DNA from: an uncultured Clostridia bacterium
GTDB taxonomy: Bacteria; Bacillota; Clostridia; TANB77; CAG-508
DNA: 9,373 bases
Direction of reading: 5' to 3'
Assembly: GCA_944390615.1 (NCBI GenBank)
Contig: CALXRJ010000122.1
Coordinates: forward strand, 1 to 9,373
The translations under genes and the position numbers were made by a program. The number at the start of each line of letters is the position of its first letter. Positions within the stretch are counted from its first letter, which is position 1. The notes beneath the pieces were generated by a model. It ran no database searches, was not told the DNA's origin, and saw only the letters and a program-made list of their open reading frames with translations. This document shows, piece after piece, positions 1 to 5,536 of this stretch.

Positions 1-329
1 ATAAAACTTGCACAATCTGTACTTCCACCAGCTAGCCCTGCTTGCATCGGGATTTTTTTGTTGACTTTTACATAAACACCAGATATGTTTTGATAAGTTT
101 CTTTCATTTTTTGATAGGCTTTATAGATAATATTTTTTTCATTATTTAATTCTGGTATATTGGTTTGAAGCTCTAAACAATTTGTTTGGGTCTTCCTTAT
201 ATATAATTCATCATATAAATTAATTTTTTGAAAAACAGATTCTATATTATGATACCCATCTTCTCTGATCCCAGTTACTTCTAAATTCAGATTAACTTTT
301 GCTCTAGCTTTTAGATATATTTCTTCCAT
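1..329 (-). CDS. ispE: 4-diphosphocytidyl-2-C-methyl-D-erythritol kinase, N-terminal part (runs off the window)
   Basis: This reading frame is not closed inside the window; about 109 residues from the start codon are present. It begins MEEIYLKARAKVNLNLEV, followed by REDGYHNI and the GHMP-kinase ATP-binding loop PMQAGLAGGSTD at residues 94-105. That order is characteristic of IspE, which phosphorylates the 2-hydroxyl of CDP-methylerythritol in the cytosolic MEP isoprenoid pathway. K11 is at the position of the conserved N-terminal lysine of the family. The ATG at 329 is preceded by a good AGGAG site six bases away. It starts 27 bases after the ispF stop, so the two are very likely co-transcribed. 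The C-terminal GHMP domain with the catalytic aspartate lies outside the window. Confidence 0.95.
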   Translation of the reverse strand, partial: MEEIYLKARAKVNLNLEVTGIREDGYHNIESVFQKINLYDELYIRKTQTNCLELQTNIPELNNEKNIIYKAYQKMKETYQNISGVYVKVNKKIPMQAGLAGGSTDCASF

Positions 330-356
330 TTTCTTCTCCTATTTTCAATAAAGCTA

Positions 357-821
357 CTACTCTGTCGTCATGCAAACAAATACACTAATTCCATTTCCTT
401 TTCCAAATTCAGTTAAGCCTTCTCCCGATGTTGCTGTAATGCCTATATTATTTTCACTTATATTTAGAATTCTGGCAATATTGCTTCTCATTTCTTCTAT
501 TTTAGGACTTATTTTAGGTACCTTACATTCGATTGCTATCGATATATGTATAATTTTTTCTTTTAGATCTTTTAAAGCTTCTTTTAAATATTCTTCACTA
601 TCAGTTATTCCTCTTTTGCACATATCATCCGCAATTTTTCCTAAAATATTTTTACCAGTAATACCTGAAACTGCATTGGTAATGGCATGTAATATGACAT
701 CTCCATCACTATTGGCAAGCATTGAAAAATTTTCTTCAAATTCAATTCCTCCCAATACTAACTTTTTGTCAGTATTTTCATAATTAATTCTATGACTATC
801 TTGTCCTATTGAAACTTTCAT
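357..821 (-). CDS. ispF: 2-C-methyl-D-erythritol 2,4-cyclodiphosphate synthase
   Basis: A complete 154-residue protein, the usual length of IspF. This enzyme cyclises CDP-methylerythritol 2-phosphate to methylerythritol 2,4-cyclodiphosphate, releasing CMP, in the cytosol as a trimer. Visible signatures are GQDSHR (residues 6-11, with metal ligands D8 and H10), LGGIEF, the SDGDVILHA block with the third metal-ligand candidate H45, and TSGEGLTEFGKG at 131-142. The GQDSHR start and the TSGEGL block resemble a subtype I associate with Clostridia rather than the E. coli form (from memory, not searched). The start ATG follows a GAAAGG ribosome site. It is the first gene after the T-box leader, and ispE follows at a 27-base gap. 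ispD is not adjacent within the window. Confidence 0.97.
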   Translation of the reverse strand: MKVSIGQDSHRINYENTDKKLVLGGIEFEENFSMLANSDGDVILHAITNAVSGITGKNILGKIADDMCKRGITDSEEYLKEALKDLKEKIIHISIAIECKVPKISPKIEEMRSNIARILNISENNIGITATSGEGLTEFGKGNGISVFVCMTTE

Positions 822-869
822 TTTTTACCTTTCTTTCCTATTTTTTATTAGGACAAAAATTTCTGCCCT

Positions 870-915
870 AAAAAAAACAATCCATCTCTCCTATTTTAGG
901 ACGAAATGGATTGTT
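870..915 (-). terminator. T-box intrinsic terminator
   Basis: The arms AACAATCCAT (915-906) and ATGGATTGTT (885-876) pair over ten bases. An inner TCCT/AGGA helix stacks above, and a run of eight T follows in the RNA sense. It begins directly after the T-box sequence, so it is the alternative to the antiterminator and should stop transcription when the cognate tRNA is charged. Confidence 0.93.
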
Positions 916-916
916 T

Positions 917-930
917 CCGCGGTACCACCT
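917..930 (-). promoter_or_regulatory. T-box sequence (tRNA acceptor-end binding bulge)
   Basis: The minus strand reads AGGTGGTACCGCGG, an almost exact match to the T-box consensus AGGGTGGNACCGCG. The TGGT part pairs with the NCCA end of uncharged tRNA in characterised members. The variable base T predicts an A discriminator base. Confidence 0.95.
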
Positions 931-1150
931 AAGTTAGTAACCGCATTTATTTTTAAATTTAGTTACTCTCTTTATTTTCTTTTAACGCAAGATTTACGGC
1001 AGGGCTTACTTTTGTTTCAGCCTTGCAACCATTAAGGTGATAAAAAATAGTTTTTTCTTGCTTTGCTCTCAGCTTTTGCAAAGTTCTCTGTTAGATAAGA
1101 TACTATTTTTGTTGTCCTTAATTTTGTTTTTGTTTATTTTTATGGTTTCT

Positions 1151-1179
1151 ATCTTATCATAAAAAATTGATTTGTGCAA
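1151..1179 (-). promoter_or_regulatory. Predicted sigma-A promoter of the T-box/ispF/ispE transcript
   Basis: TTGCAC and TAAGAT are separated by 17 bases, with a TGA just upstream giving an extended -10 (TGnTAAGAT). The start of transcription would be near 1144, about 20 bases before stem I of the T-box leader. It lies between the end of the PemK-like gene and the leader. Confidence 0.7.
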
Positions 1180-1214
1180 TAGGTATTTTTAAATTTTTGC
1201 TTTTTAACCTATAT

Positions 1215-1709
1215 TTATTCTTCTAGTTTTTCTTTATTTTTTACAAAACATTCTATATACTCATCTACTTTTTCTCTATCAACACTTCCTATTTTAAATA
1301 AAATAGATTCATTATCGATTTTATAGATAACATCTGTTTTTATAATACTATCTTTTGCTAAGCCATTTTCGGCGTTTTTTTTCAATAATTTATTTGTTCC
1401 ATATTTTAGTTTTTCTATTTTAGAAGAAATTAACATTCCAAAATTTTCAATAGGAACAGCTAAATTGTTTTGACTGATAATGACAAATAAATGATTTCTG
1501 CCAGTATTACCATTTTCATAGTTATATGTTTTTACAAAAACGATATCTCCAATGGAATATATACTATATTCTTCATAATCTTCTTTCAAGATAGTTTCTA
1601 TTCTTCCTTTATGCCATTCTTCTTCTGGCGGAAATTCTTCATATGCTTCTGACAGATTTTTCACTTCGCCTTGTTCATATATAAATTTTAAAAATTCTTT
1701 GTTTTCCAT
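1215..1709 (-). CDS. PemK/MazF-family toxin-like protein with N-terminal extension
   Basis: A complete 164-residue protein. Residues ~52-160 match the PemK/MazF fold family, whose characterised members are mRNA-cutting endoribonucleases or gyrase inhibitors. The strands IGDIVFVKTYNY and GRNHLFVIIS correspond to the conserved GDIV...RP.vVis core. GLAKDSIIKTDVIYKI and ILFKIGSVD correspond to the C-terminal GL.k.S.v....I and iG.v blocks. The first ~50 residues, acidic and containing FPPEEEWHKG, are an extension not found in classic MazF. A strong AGGAGGA site precedes the ATG. It lies 67 bases after hicB with no clear promoter between, so it may share the hicAB transcript. No MazE/PemI-type antitoxin lies beside it. 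RNase activity is inferred from the family; a regulatory or inactive role is possible. Confidence 0.82.
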   Translation of the reverse strand: MENKEFLKFIYEQGEVKNLSEAYEEFPPEEEWHKGRIETILKEDYEEYSIYSIGDIVFVKTYNYENGNTGRNHLFVIISQNNLAVPIENFGMLISSKIEKLKYGTNKLLKKNAENGLAKDSIIKTDVIYKIDNESILFKIGSVDREKVDEYIECFVKNKEKLEE

Positions 1710-1776
1710 GAAATTTCCTCCTTGCTTTATTTATTTTTTGATTTTAAAATTGTTGAAAAAATAATCCATGTAAATT

Positions 1777-2193
1777 TTATTCATGAATAATCCTTTTGAA
1801 CTTTAAGTAATCTTTTAACGCTGACTGCAATAATTTTGAAAAATTCACATTCTCTGCCTCTGCTAGTTTATTTAGCCATTGTGGTATTGTTAAAGTCTTT
1901 TTTACTGCTTGTTCCTCTAATTCGTTCCTTACAAATGGCATCCAAACTCTTATGATTACTGCTTTTTCGCTTGAATTTGTTTTTATTTTTTCAAATGGAG
2001 TGGCTTTCGGTATTTCTTTTTCGTCACATTCCATATCATATATAACTAACCCTAATACTTCTTCTGCATTTTTGATTGCTTCTTCTGTAGTTTGAGCACA
2101 AGATATTGCTGATGGAATATCTGGAAATGTAATATTAATTCCATCTTCGGCATATTGGAATATTGCAGTATATTCATAAATATCTTCTTTCAT
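1777..2193 (-). CDS. hicB: HicB-family antitoxin
   Basis: A complete 138-residue protein with the two-part HicB layout. The N-terminal degenerate RNase-H-like fold spans residues 6-50, with YTAIFQYAEDGINITFPDIP and the following CAQTTEEAIKNAEEVL. The C-terminal ribbon-helix-helix-like segment spans ~98-133 (VKKTLTIPQWLNKLAEAE then FSKLLQSALKDYL). In known systems HicB binds and neutralises HicA, and its C-terminal DNA-binding domain represses the hicAB promoter. It follows hicA by 20 bases with a GGAAAGGAAG ribosome site, the usual toxin-first order of this family. The palindrome in the upstream promoter is a natural target for its ribbon-helix-helix domain. Confidence 0.92.
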   Translation of the reverse strand: MKEDIYEYTAIFQYAEDGINITFPDIPSAISCAQTTEEAIKNAEEVLGLVIYDMECDEKEIPKATPFEKIKTNSSEKAVIIRVWMPFVRNELEEQAVKKTLTIPQWLNKLAEAENVNFSKLLQSALKDYLKFKRIIHE

Positions 2194-2213
2194 AATTTTA
2201 AACTTCCTTTCCG

Positions 2214-2411
2214 TTAAATAAATTTTATTCCTGATTGTTTTTCTATGTTTTTTAGTGTTCCGATTGGTATGTTGTTTTTACTTATTGGCACAACTACAAT
2301 ATTGTCTGAATTTTGATTGGCAAATATATAATGTCCACCTCTTACTCTTTTTTCATACCAATTGTTTTCTTTTAGAACTCTTATTACTTCTTTTGGTGTA
2401 TAACTTTTCAT
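2214..2411 (-). CDS. hicA: HicA-family mRNA interferase toxin
   Basis: A complete 65-residue protein, the normal size for HicA, a small double-stranded-RNA-binding-fold toxin that cleaves mRNA. Visible features are the start SYTPKEVIRVLKENNW, the motif RGGHYIF with the candidate catalytic histidine at H27, a central VVVPIS strand, and the C-terminal IPIGTLKNIEKQSGI helix typical of the family. The ATG at 2411 follows AGAAAGGATG. It is the first gene of the toxin-antitoxin transcript, directly after a perfect sigma-A promoter, and hicB follows 20 bases later. All key residues seem present, so the toxin is probably intact. Confidence 0.9.
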   Translation of the reverse strand: MKSYTPKEVIRVLKENNWYEKRVRGGHYIFANQNSDNIVVVPISKNNIPIGTLKNIEKQSGIKFI

Positions 2412-2431
2412 ATTTTGTTCATCCTTTCTCT

Positions 2432-2460
2432 ATTATATACGTATTTTTAATACGTGTCAA
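2432..2460 (-). promoter_or_regulatory. Perfect-consensus sigma-A promoter of hicAB
   Basis: The minus strand reads TTGACA, a 17-base spacer, then TATAAT, an exact match to the housekeeping consensus. The predicted start near 2425 gives a short leader before hicA. A strong promoter fits a gene pair held down by autorepression. Confidence 0.92.
2439..2455 (-). promoter_or_regulatory. Palindromic operator inside the hicAB promoter
   Basis: ACGTATT-AAA-AATACGT is a perfect inverted repeat of seven-base arms that fills the spacer between -35 and -10. A dyad in this position would block RNA polymerase when bound. HicB carries a ribbon-helix-helix-like domain, a fold that binds short dyads, so this is the likely autoregulatory site (inference from position and family). 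Confidence 0.75.
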
Positions 2461-2469
2461 CCTTTTTTC

Positions 2470-2518
2470 AAAAAAATAGGAACAAAACCCAAAATCTCTT
2501 TTGGTTTTTGCCCCTATT
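2470..2518 (-). terminator. Intrinsic terminator of recA
   Basis: A long hairpin of about 20 pairs: AATAGG/CCTATT at the base, two G-U pairs, CAAAA/TTTTG, one mismatch, then CCAAAA/TTTTGG, capped by GAGA. It is followed by a run of T in the RNA sense. It starts about 40 bases after the recA stop and ends about ten bases before the hicA -35 box, insulating the toxin genes. The opposite strand also has a T-rich flank, so it could work both ways. Confidence 0.88.
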
Positions 2519-2559
2519 CTTTTTTATTTTTTCTTTTCAAAATCACCCCAATTTTTTAA

Positions 2560-3624
2560 TTATTTTTCTATTTCCTCTCCTTCATTATCAGCATCTTCTT
2601 CTGGCATTTCTTCTCCTAAGCTTTGCTCAAATGCTTTTTCAAAGTTTTCTCTTACTTTCTTTTCTACTTCTGCCATGACTTCTGGATTGTCTGTTAGGTA
2701 TTTTTTTACATTTTCTCTACCTTGACAAATTTTTTCTCCTTTGTAGCTAAACCATGAACCACTTTTTACTATGATATCTAAGTTTACTGCCATATCTACA
2801 ATATTTCCTACTTTGGATATACCTTCACTATATATTAAATCAAATTCTGCTTCTCTAAATGGTGGTGCTACTTTGTTTTTTACAACTTTTACTCTTACTC
2901 TATGTCCTGTTACTTCCCCATTTTGCTTAATTTGTTCAATTCTTCTGATATCTAGTCTTACAGAAGCATAGAATTTTAGTGCACGTCCACCTGTTGTGGT
3001 TTCTGGGTTTCCAAACATAACACCTATTTTTTCTCTTAATTGGTTGATAAAAATTAGTACTGTTTTGGATTTGTTGATAGCTCCTGCAAGTTTTCGTAGG
3101 GCTTGTGACATAAGTCTTGCTTGAAGCCCCATGTGAGAATCTCCCATATCTCCATCGATTTCTGCTTTTGGAACAAGTGCTGCAACAGAGTCTACTACAA
3201 TTACATCTAAGGCTCCACTTCTGACTAGACTTTCTGTAATTTCTAGTGCTTGCTCTCCTGTATCTGGTTGGGATACAATTAAATTATCTATATCTACTCC
3301 TATTTTTTTTGCATGTACTGGGTCTAAGGCGTGCTCTGCATCGATAAAGGCTGCTTCTCCTCCTTGTTTTTGGGCCTCTGCAATAACCGATAAGGCAAGG
3401 GTTGTTTTTCCAGATGATTCTGGTCCATAGATTTCTACAATTCTTCCTCTAGGTAAACCTCCTATTCCAAGTGCTATATCTAGTGCTAAAGCTCCTGTTG
3501 GTATGGATTCTATTTCCATTGCTTTGTATTCTCCCAGTCTCATGACTGATCCTTTTCCAAATTGTTTTTCTATTTGGCTTAATGCTACATCTAAAGCTTT
3601 TCTTTTTTCATTATTTTCTGCCAT
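2560..3624 (-). CDS. recA: Recombinase A
   Basis: A complete 354-residue RecA, normal length for the family, with no intein. RecA forms ATP-dependent filaments on single-stranded DNA, performs strand exchange in recombinational repair, and stimulates LexA self-cleavage. Visible motifs are Walker A GPESSGKT (67-74), IDAEHALDP with the candidate catalytic E97, Walker B VIVVDSVAAL (141-150), and the DNA-binding loop L2 region from FINQLREKIG through NPETTTGG to RALKFYASVRLD. The acidic C-terminal tail (PEEDADNEGEEIEK) is typical. The ATG at 3624 is preceded by AAGGAGGAT at ideal spacing. It is expressed alone: its own promoter lies at 3697-3669 and a strong terminator follows. Confidence 0.99.
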   Translation of the reverse strand: MAENNEKRKALDVALSQIEKQFGKGSVMRLGEYKAMEIESIPTGALALDIALGIGGLPRGRIVEIYGPESSGKTTLALSVIAEAQKQGGEAAFIDAEHALDPVHAKKIGVDIDNLIVSQPDTGEQALEITESLVRSGALDVIVVDSVAALVPKAEIDGDMGDSHMGLQARLMSQALRKLAGAINKSKTVLIFINQLREKIGVMFGNPETTTGGRALKFYASVRLDIRRIEQIKQNGEVTGHRVRVKVVKNKVAPPFREAEFDLIYSEGISKVGNIVDMAVNLDIIVKSGSWFSYKGEKICQGRENVKKYLTDNPEVMAEVEKKVRENFEKAFEQSLGEEMPEEDADNEGEEIEK

Positions 3625-3646
3625 TGTTATATCCTCCTTAAATTTG

Positions 3647-3660
3647 TAAACTTTTGTTTG
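3647..3660 (-). promoter_or_regulatory. Weak candidate LexA (SOS) box before recA
   Basis: CAAACAAAAGTTTA keeps the AAC-N4-GTT core and 11 of 14 positions of the Gram-positive box CGAACRNRYGTTYG. It lies just downstream of the -10 element, a position where a repressor could act. In such A/T-rich sequence the match could be chance. Confidence 0.3.
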
Positions 3661-3668
3661 TTGTCCTT

Positions 3669-3697
3669 ATTATATACAGCAAACATTTTTTTGTCAA
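3669..3697 (-). promoter_or_regulatory. Perfect-consensus sigma-A promoter of recA
   Basis: TTGACA, 17 bases, TATAAT on the minus strand, an exact consensus match. Transcription would start near 3662, giving a ~40-base leader with a strong ribosome site. It lies about 100 bases after the solute-binding gene, in a T-rich gap without a clear terminator hairpin. Confidence 0.92.
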
Positions 3698-3800
3698 TAC
3701 TTTTTTTCAATTTTTTTACCTTTTTTATTCTTAGTTGTATCTCTTTTTTTAAACTGTAATTTTTACTGTTTTTCTAGTAGATTGTTGCATTTTTCTTTTG

Positions 3801-5402
3801 TTAGTTGGTTGTATACCATTCTCCTATATTATAAAACATATTGTACCAATTTGCTTTTACTTCTCCTACTAATTCTGTATTTTTTACGGCTAAAATTTTA
3901 TTTCTTGCAATCCCAATATAAGGTACTTCTTCATTAAAAATTTCGTATATTCTTTGATATTTGGATTTTAATTCATTTTCATCTGTTATATTTCCAATAT
4001 AACTCATAATTTCCTGTACTTCTGACTGATTATAATTGGCTAAATTATTATTTCCAAAATAGGTTGTTAAATCTGGTGCTATTGGTTGCTCAATACTGCA
4101 TAACATCATATCATAATTTACATTGTTTAAATAAGAATTATAAGTAGAATCGTCTGCGTAAATGATATTTACTAAAATTCCTTGTTCTGCTAATTGATTT
4201 TTGATGTCTTCTGCTGCTCTACATCTTGTCCCATCATTGGCTCTTACTACCAGATTTAATTCTATTTGTGTGGTTCGATAATTTACAATCTTTTGCCATA
4301 CACCGTTTCTTAGCTCCCAACCTGAGGATTTTAATAAATTATCTTTTTCTTCTAAATTATAAAAGTTTTCCTCTTGCTCATCAATTAAAAAACTGCCTGT
4401 ATTTAAAGGAAAATTTGATGTTTTATACATACTACCATAGGAATTGGAAATAACTCTATTTTTATCAATACAAGCTCTAATTGCTTTTCTTACGTTTGTG
4501 TCAGATAAAATGCTACTTTGCGTATTTAATGCTAAAAAGATATATTCTCTTCCTTCTATTTCTGTTACATCATAACCTATGGTTCCTATATAATCTTGAT
4601 AAGATGCGTTTTCTGTTGAAATTAAGTCAATACTTCCCATTTTAAAGGCATTGTATAATTCTGCAACTGTGGAATATAGATTTATGGTGATTTTATTAAT
4701 TACAGAGTTTTTTTCAGTATTCCACCAATTTGTATTTTTTTCTAAAACAATGGTATTATTGGTAACTTCTGAAATCATGAATTGACCAGTTGTGGTTGGA
4801 GATGAATTTTTTTCTGTATTCCAAAAGTCTGTGTCATAATAATAAGTATTACTTAAAATAGGGAAATTTAGGTAGTATTCAAAGTTTGTAACTTCATGGG
4901 ATAAAATAATTCTTAATGTATAATTGTCAATGATATCTACTTCTTGTATTGGACTAACATTTGGAGCATAAACTGTATTTTCATTTTCTTTTAATTTATC
5001 AATGGTAAATTTGACGTCATCACTTGTAAATTTGCTTCCATCGGACCATTTAACCCCTTGTCTTAATTTGATGATATAAATCGTACTAGAGTTTTTGGCA
5101 ATTTCGCTTGCTAATGTGTATTCTAGTTTATAGTCTTCTGTGATATTGACTAGTGATTCATAAATTAATTTGCTGATGTCTTGCACTTTTTTATTGGATG
5201 TGATAATGGGATTTATGGTATCAAAATTGGAAATGGCAATTGTCATTTCTGTGCCTTTTTCGACTTCTTGCTCTGTGGATGCTGAAGATGAATTGCTGTT
5301 TTCATTGTTACTAGCATTTTGGACTTTTACTCTGTATATGGCAAAACCCATGATGATGATGATAAATAAGATAAATATATAGCCAAATAGATTATTTTTC
5401 AT
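3801..5402 (-). CDS. Membrane-anchored family-5 (OppA-like) extracellular solute-binding protein
   Basis: From the ATG at 5402 this is 533 residues, normal for the SBP family-5 peptide/nickel-binding proteins that deliver ligands to ABC importers. The family signature LRQGVKWSDGSKFTSDDV is at 113-130. Other matches include TINPI near the start of the mature domain, NVRKAIRACIDKNRVI, and the late LNNVNYDMMLCSIE block. Residues 5-23 form one hydrophobic segment (FGYIFILFIIIIMGFAIYR), followed by a Ser/Asn-rich linker to ~46. No lipobox cysteine is present, so it is probably tethered by an uncleaved membrane helix rather than lipid. No permease or ATPase genes are adjacent, so its transporter partner and ligand are unknown. 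It has its own promoter at 5463-5436. An in-frame GTG two codons upstream overlaps the ribosome site and is not preferred. Confidence 0.93.
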   Translation of the reverse strand: MKNNLFGYIFILFIIIIMGFAIYRVKVQNASNNENSNSSSASTEQEVEKGTEMTIAISNFDTINPIITSNKKVQDISKLIYESLVNITEDYKLEYTLASEIAKNSSTIYIIKLRQGVKWSDGSKFTSDDVKFTIDKLKENENTVYAPNVSPIQEVDIIDNYTLRIILSHEVTNFEYYLNFPILSNTYYYDTDFWNTEKNSSPTTTGQFMISEVTNNTIVLEKNTNWWNTEKNSVINKITINLYSTVAELYNAFKMGSIDLISTENASYQDYIGTIGYDVTEIEGREYIFLALNTQSSILSDTNVRKAIRACIDKNRVISNSYGSMYKTSNFPLNTGSFLIDEQEENFYNLEEKDNLLKSSGWELRNGVWQKIVNYRTTQIELNLVVRANDGTRCRAAEDIKNQLAEQGILVNIIYADDSTYNSYLNNVNYDMMLCSIEQPIAPDLTTYFGNNNLANYNQSEVQEIMSYIGNITDENELKSKYQRIYEIFNEEVPYIGIARNKILAVKNTELVGEVKANWYNMFYNIGEWYTTN

Positions 5403-5405
5403 ATG

Positions 5406-5412
5406 CACCTCT
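5406..5412 (-). promoter_or_regulatory. Ribosome binding site that fixes the solute-binding protein start
   Basis: AGAGGTG lies directly before CAT-ATG. The GTG that could serve as an earlier start is part of this site itself, so the ATG at 5402 is the better start. Confidence 0.75.
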
Positions 5413-5435
5413 TTTAATTAAAAACTACTTTTGTA

Positions 5436-5463
5436 ATTATATAATATTTTTTGTAAAAGTCAA
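5436..5463 (-). promoter_or_regulatory. Predicted sigma-A promoter of the solute-binding protein gene
   Basis: TTGACT, 16 bases, TATAAT on the minus strand. It lies immediately after the terminator of the upstream giant gene and ~35 bases before the start codon, so the gene is probably a single transcription unit or reads on toward recA. Confidence 0.82.
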
Positions 5464-5472
5464 GGTTTATGA

Positions 5473-5523
5473 GTAAAATAAAAGAACCTCAGGTTATCCT
5501 TTTTTAGGATAATGGCTGAGGTT
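5473..5523 (-). terminator. Hairpin terminator after the giant repeat protein (also a possible DGR-associated hairpin)
   Basis: AACCTCAG/CTGAGGTT (eight pairs) and TTATCC/GGATAA (six pairs), separated by a small internal loop and capped by TAAAAAA, are followed by a T-rich tail. It starts 13 bases after the TAG stop. It is a good intrinsic terminator. In DGR target genes a hairpin just after the variable region can also aid retrohoming, so a second role is possible. Confidence 0.82.
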
Positions 5524-5536
5524 TTTGAGGGTAGGG

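Larger units (their letters stand above)
870..1144 (-). ncRNA. T-box riboswitch leader upstream of ispF-ispE
   Basis: On the minus strand this stretch has the full layout of a tRNA-sensing T-box leader. Stem I spans 1121-1032, closed by TTAAGG/CCTTAA, with an AGTA motif on its 5' side, an ACAGAGAA bulge and an apical CTTTGC/GCAAAG hairpin holding GCTGAGA. Next come other helices and the T-box sequence AGGTGGTACCGCGG at 930-917. GCGGT/ACCGC can form the antiterminator, competing with the terminator at 915-870. The base after TGG in the T-box is T, complementary to an A discriminator base in the tRNA. The 5' end is set by a predicted promoter at 1179-1151. The specifier codon is not securely assigned. 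The leader ends about 50 bases before the ispF start with no other gene between. This entry also accounts for most of the gene-free stretch 822-1214. Confidence 0.95.

Noticed and set aside
850..869. Small AGGGCA/TGTCCT hairpin between the T-box terminator and ispF
   Set aside because: Six pairs including a G-U, with no T run and no recognised motif. It may only be part of the leader's 3' end, so it is not listed as a separate element.
1108..1121. TAAGGACAACAAA shared by the T-box leader start and the recA transcript start (3668-3656)
   Set aside because: A single 13-base match of low-complexity, A-rich sequence is expected by chance at this scale, and the contexts differ.
1174..1214. ATAGGT...ACCTAT inverted repeat after the PemK-like gene as a terminator
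   Set aside because: Only six pairs with a loop of about 20 bases and no following T run; it overlaps the next promoter and could be chance in AT-rich sequence.
3698..3800. Terminator after the solute-binding protein gene
   Set aside because: The gap is T/A-rich with only a GTAA/TTAC mini-hairpin; no stable stem followed by a T run was found, so read-through toward recA is possible.
5406..5408. GTG start two codons before the solute-binding protein ATG
   Set aside because: The GTG is part of the AGAGGTG ribosome binding site, leaving no spacing for initiation; the ATG at 5402 is correctly spaced.
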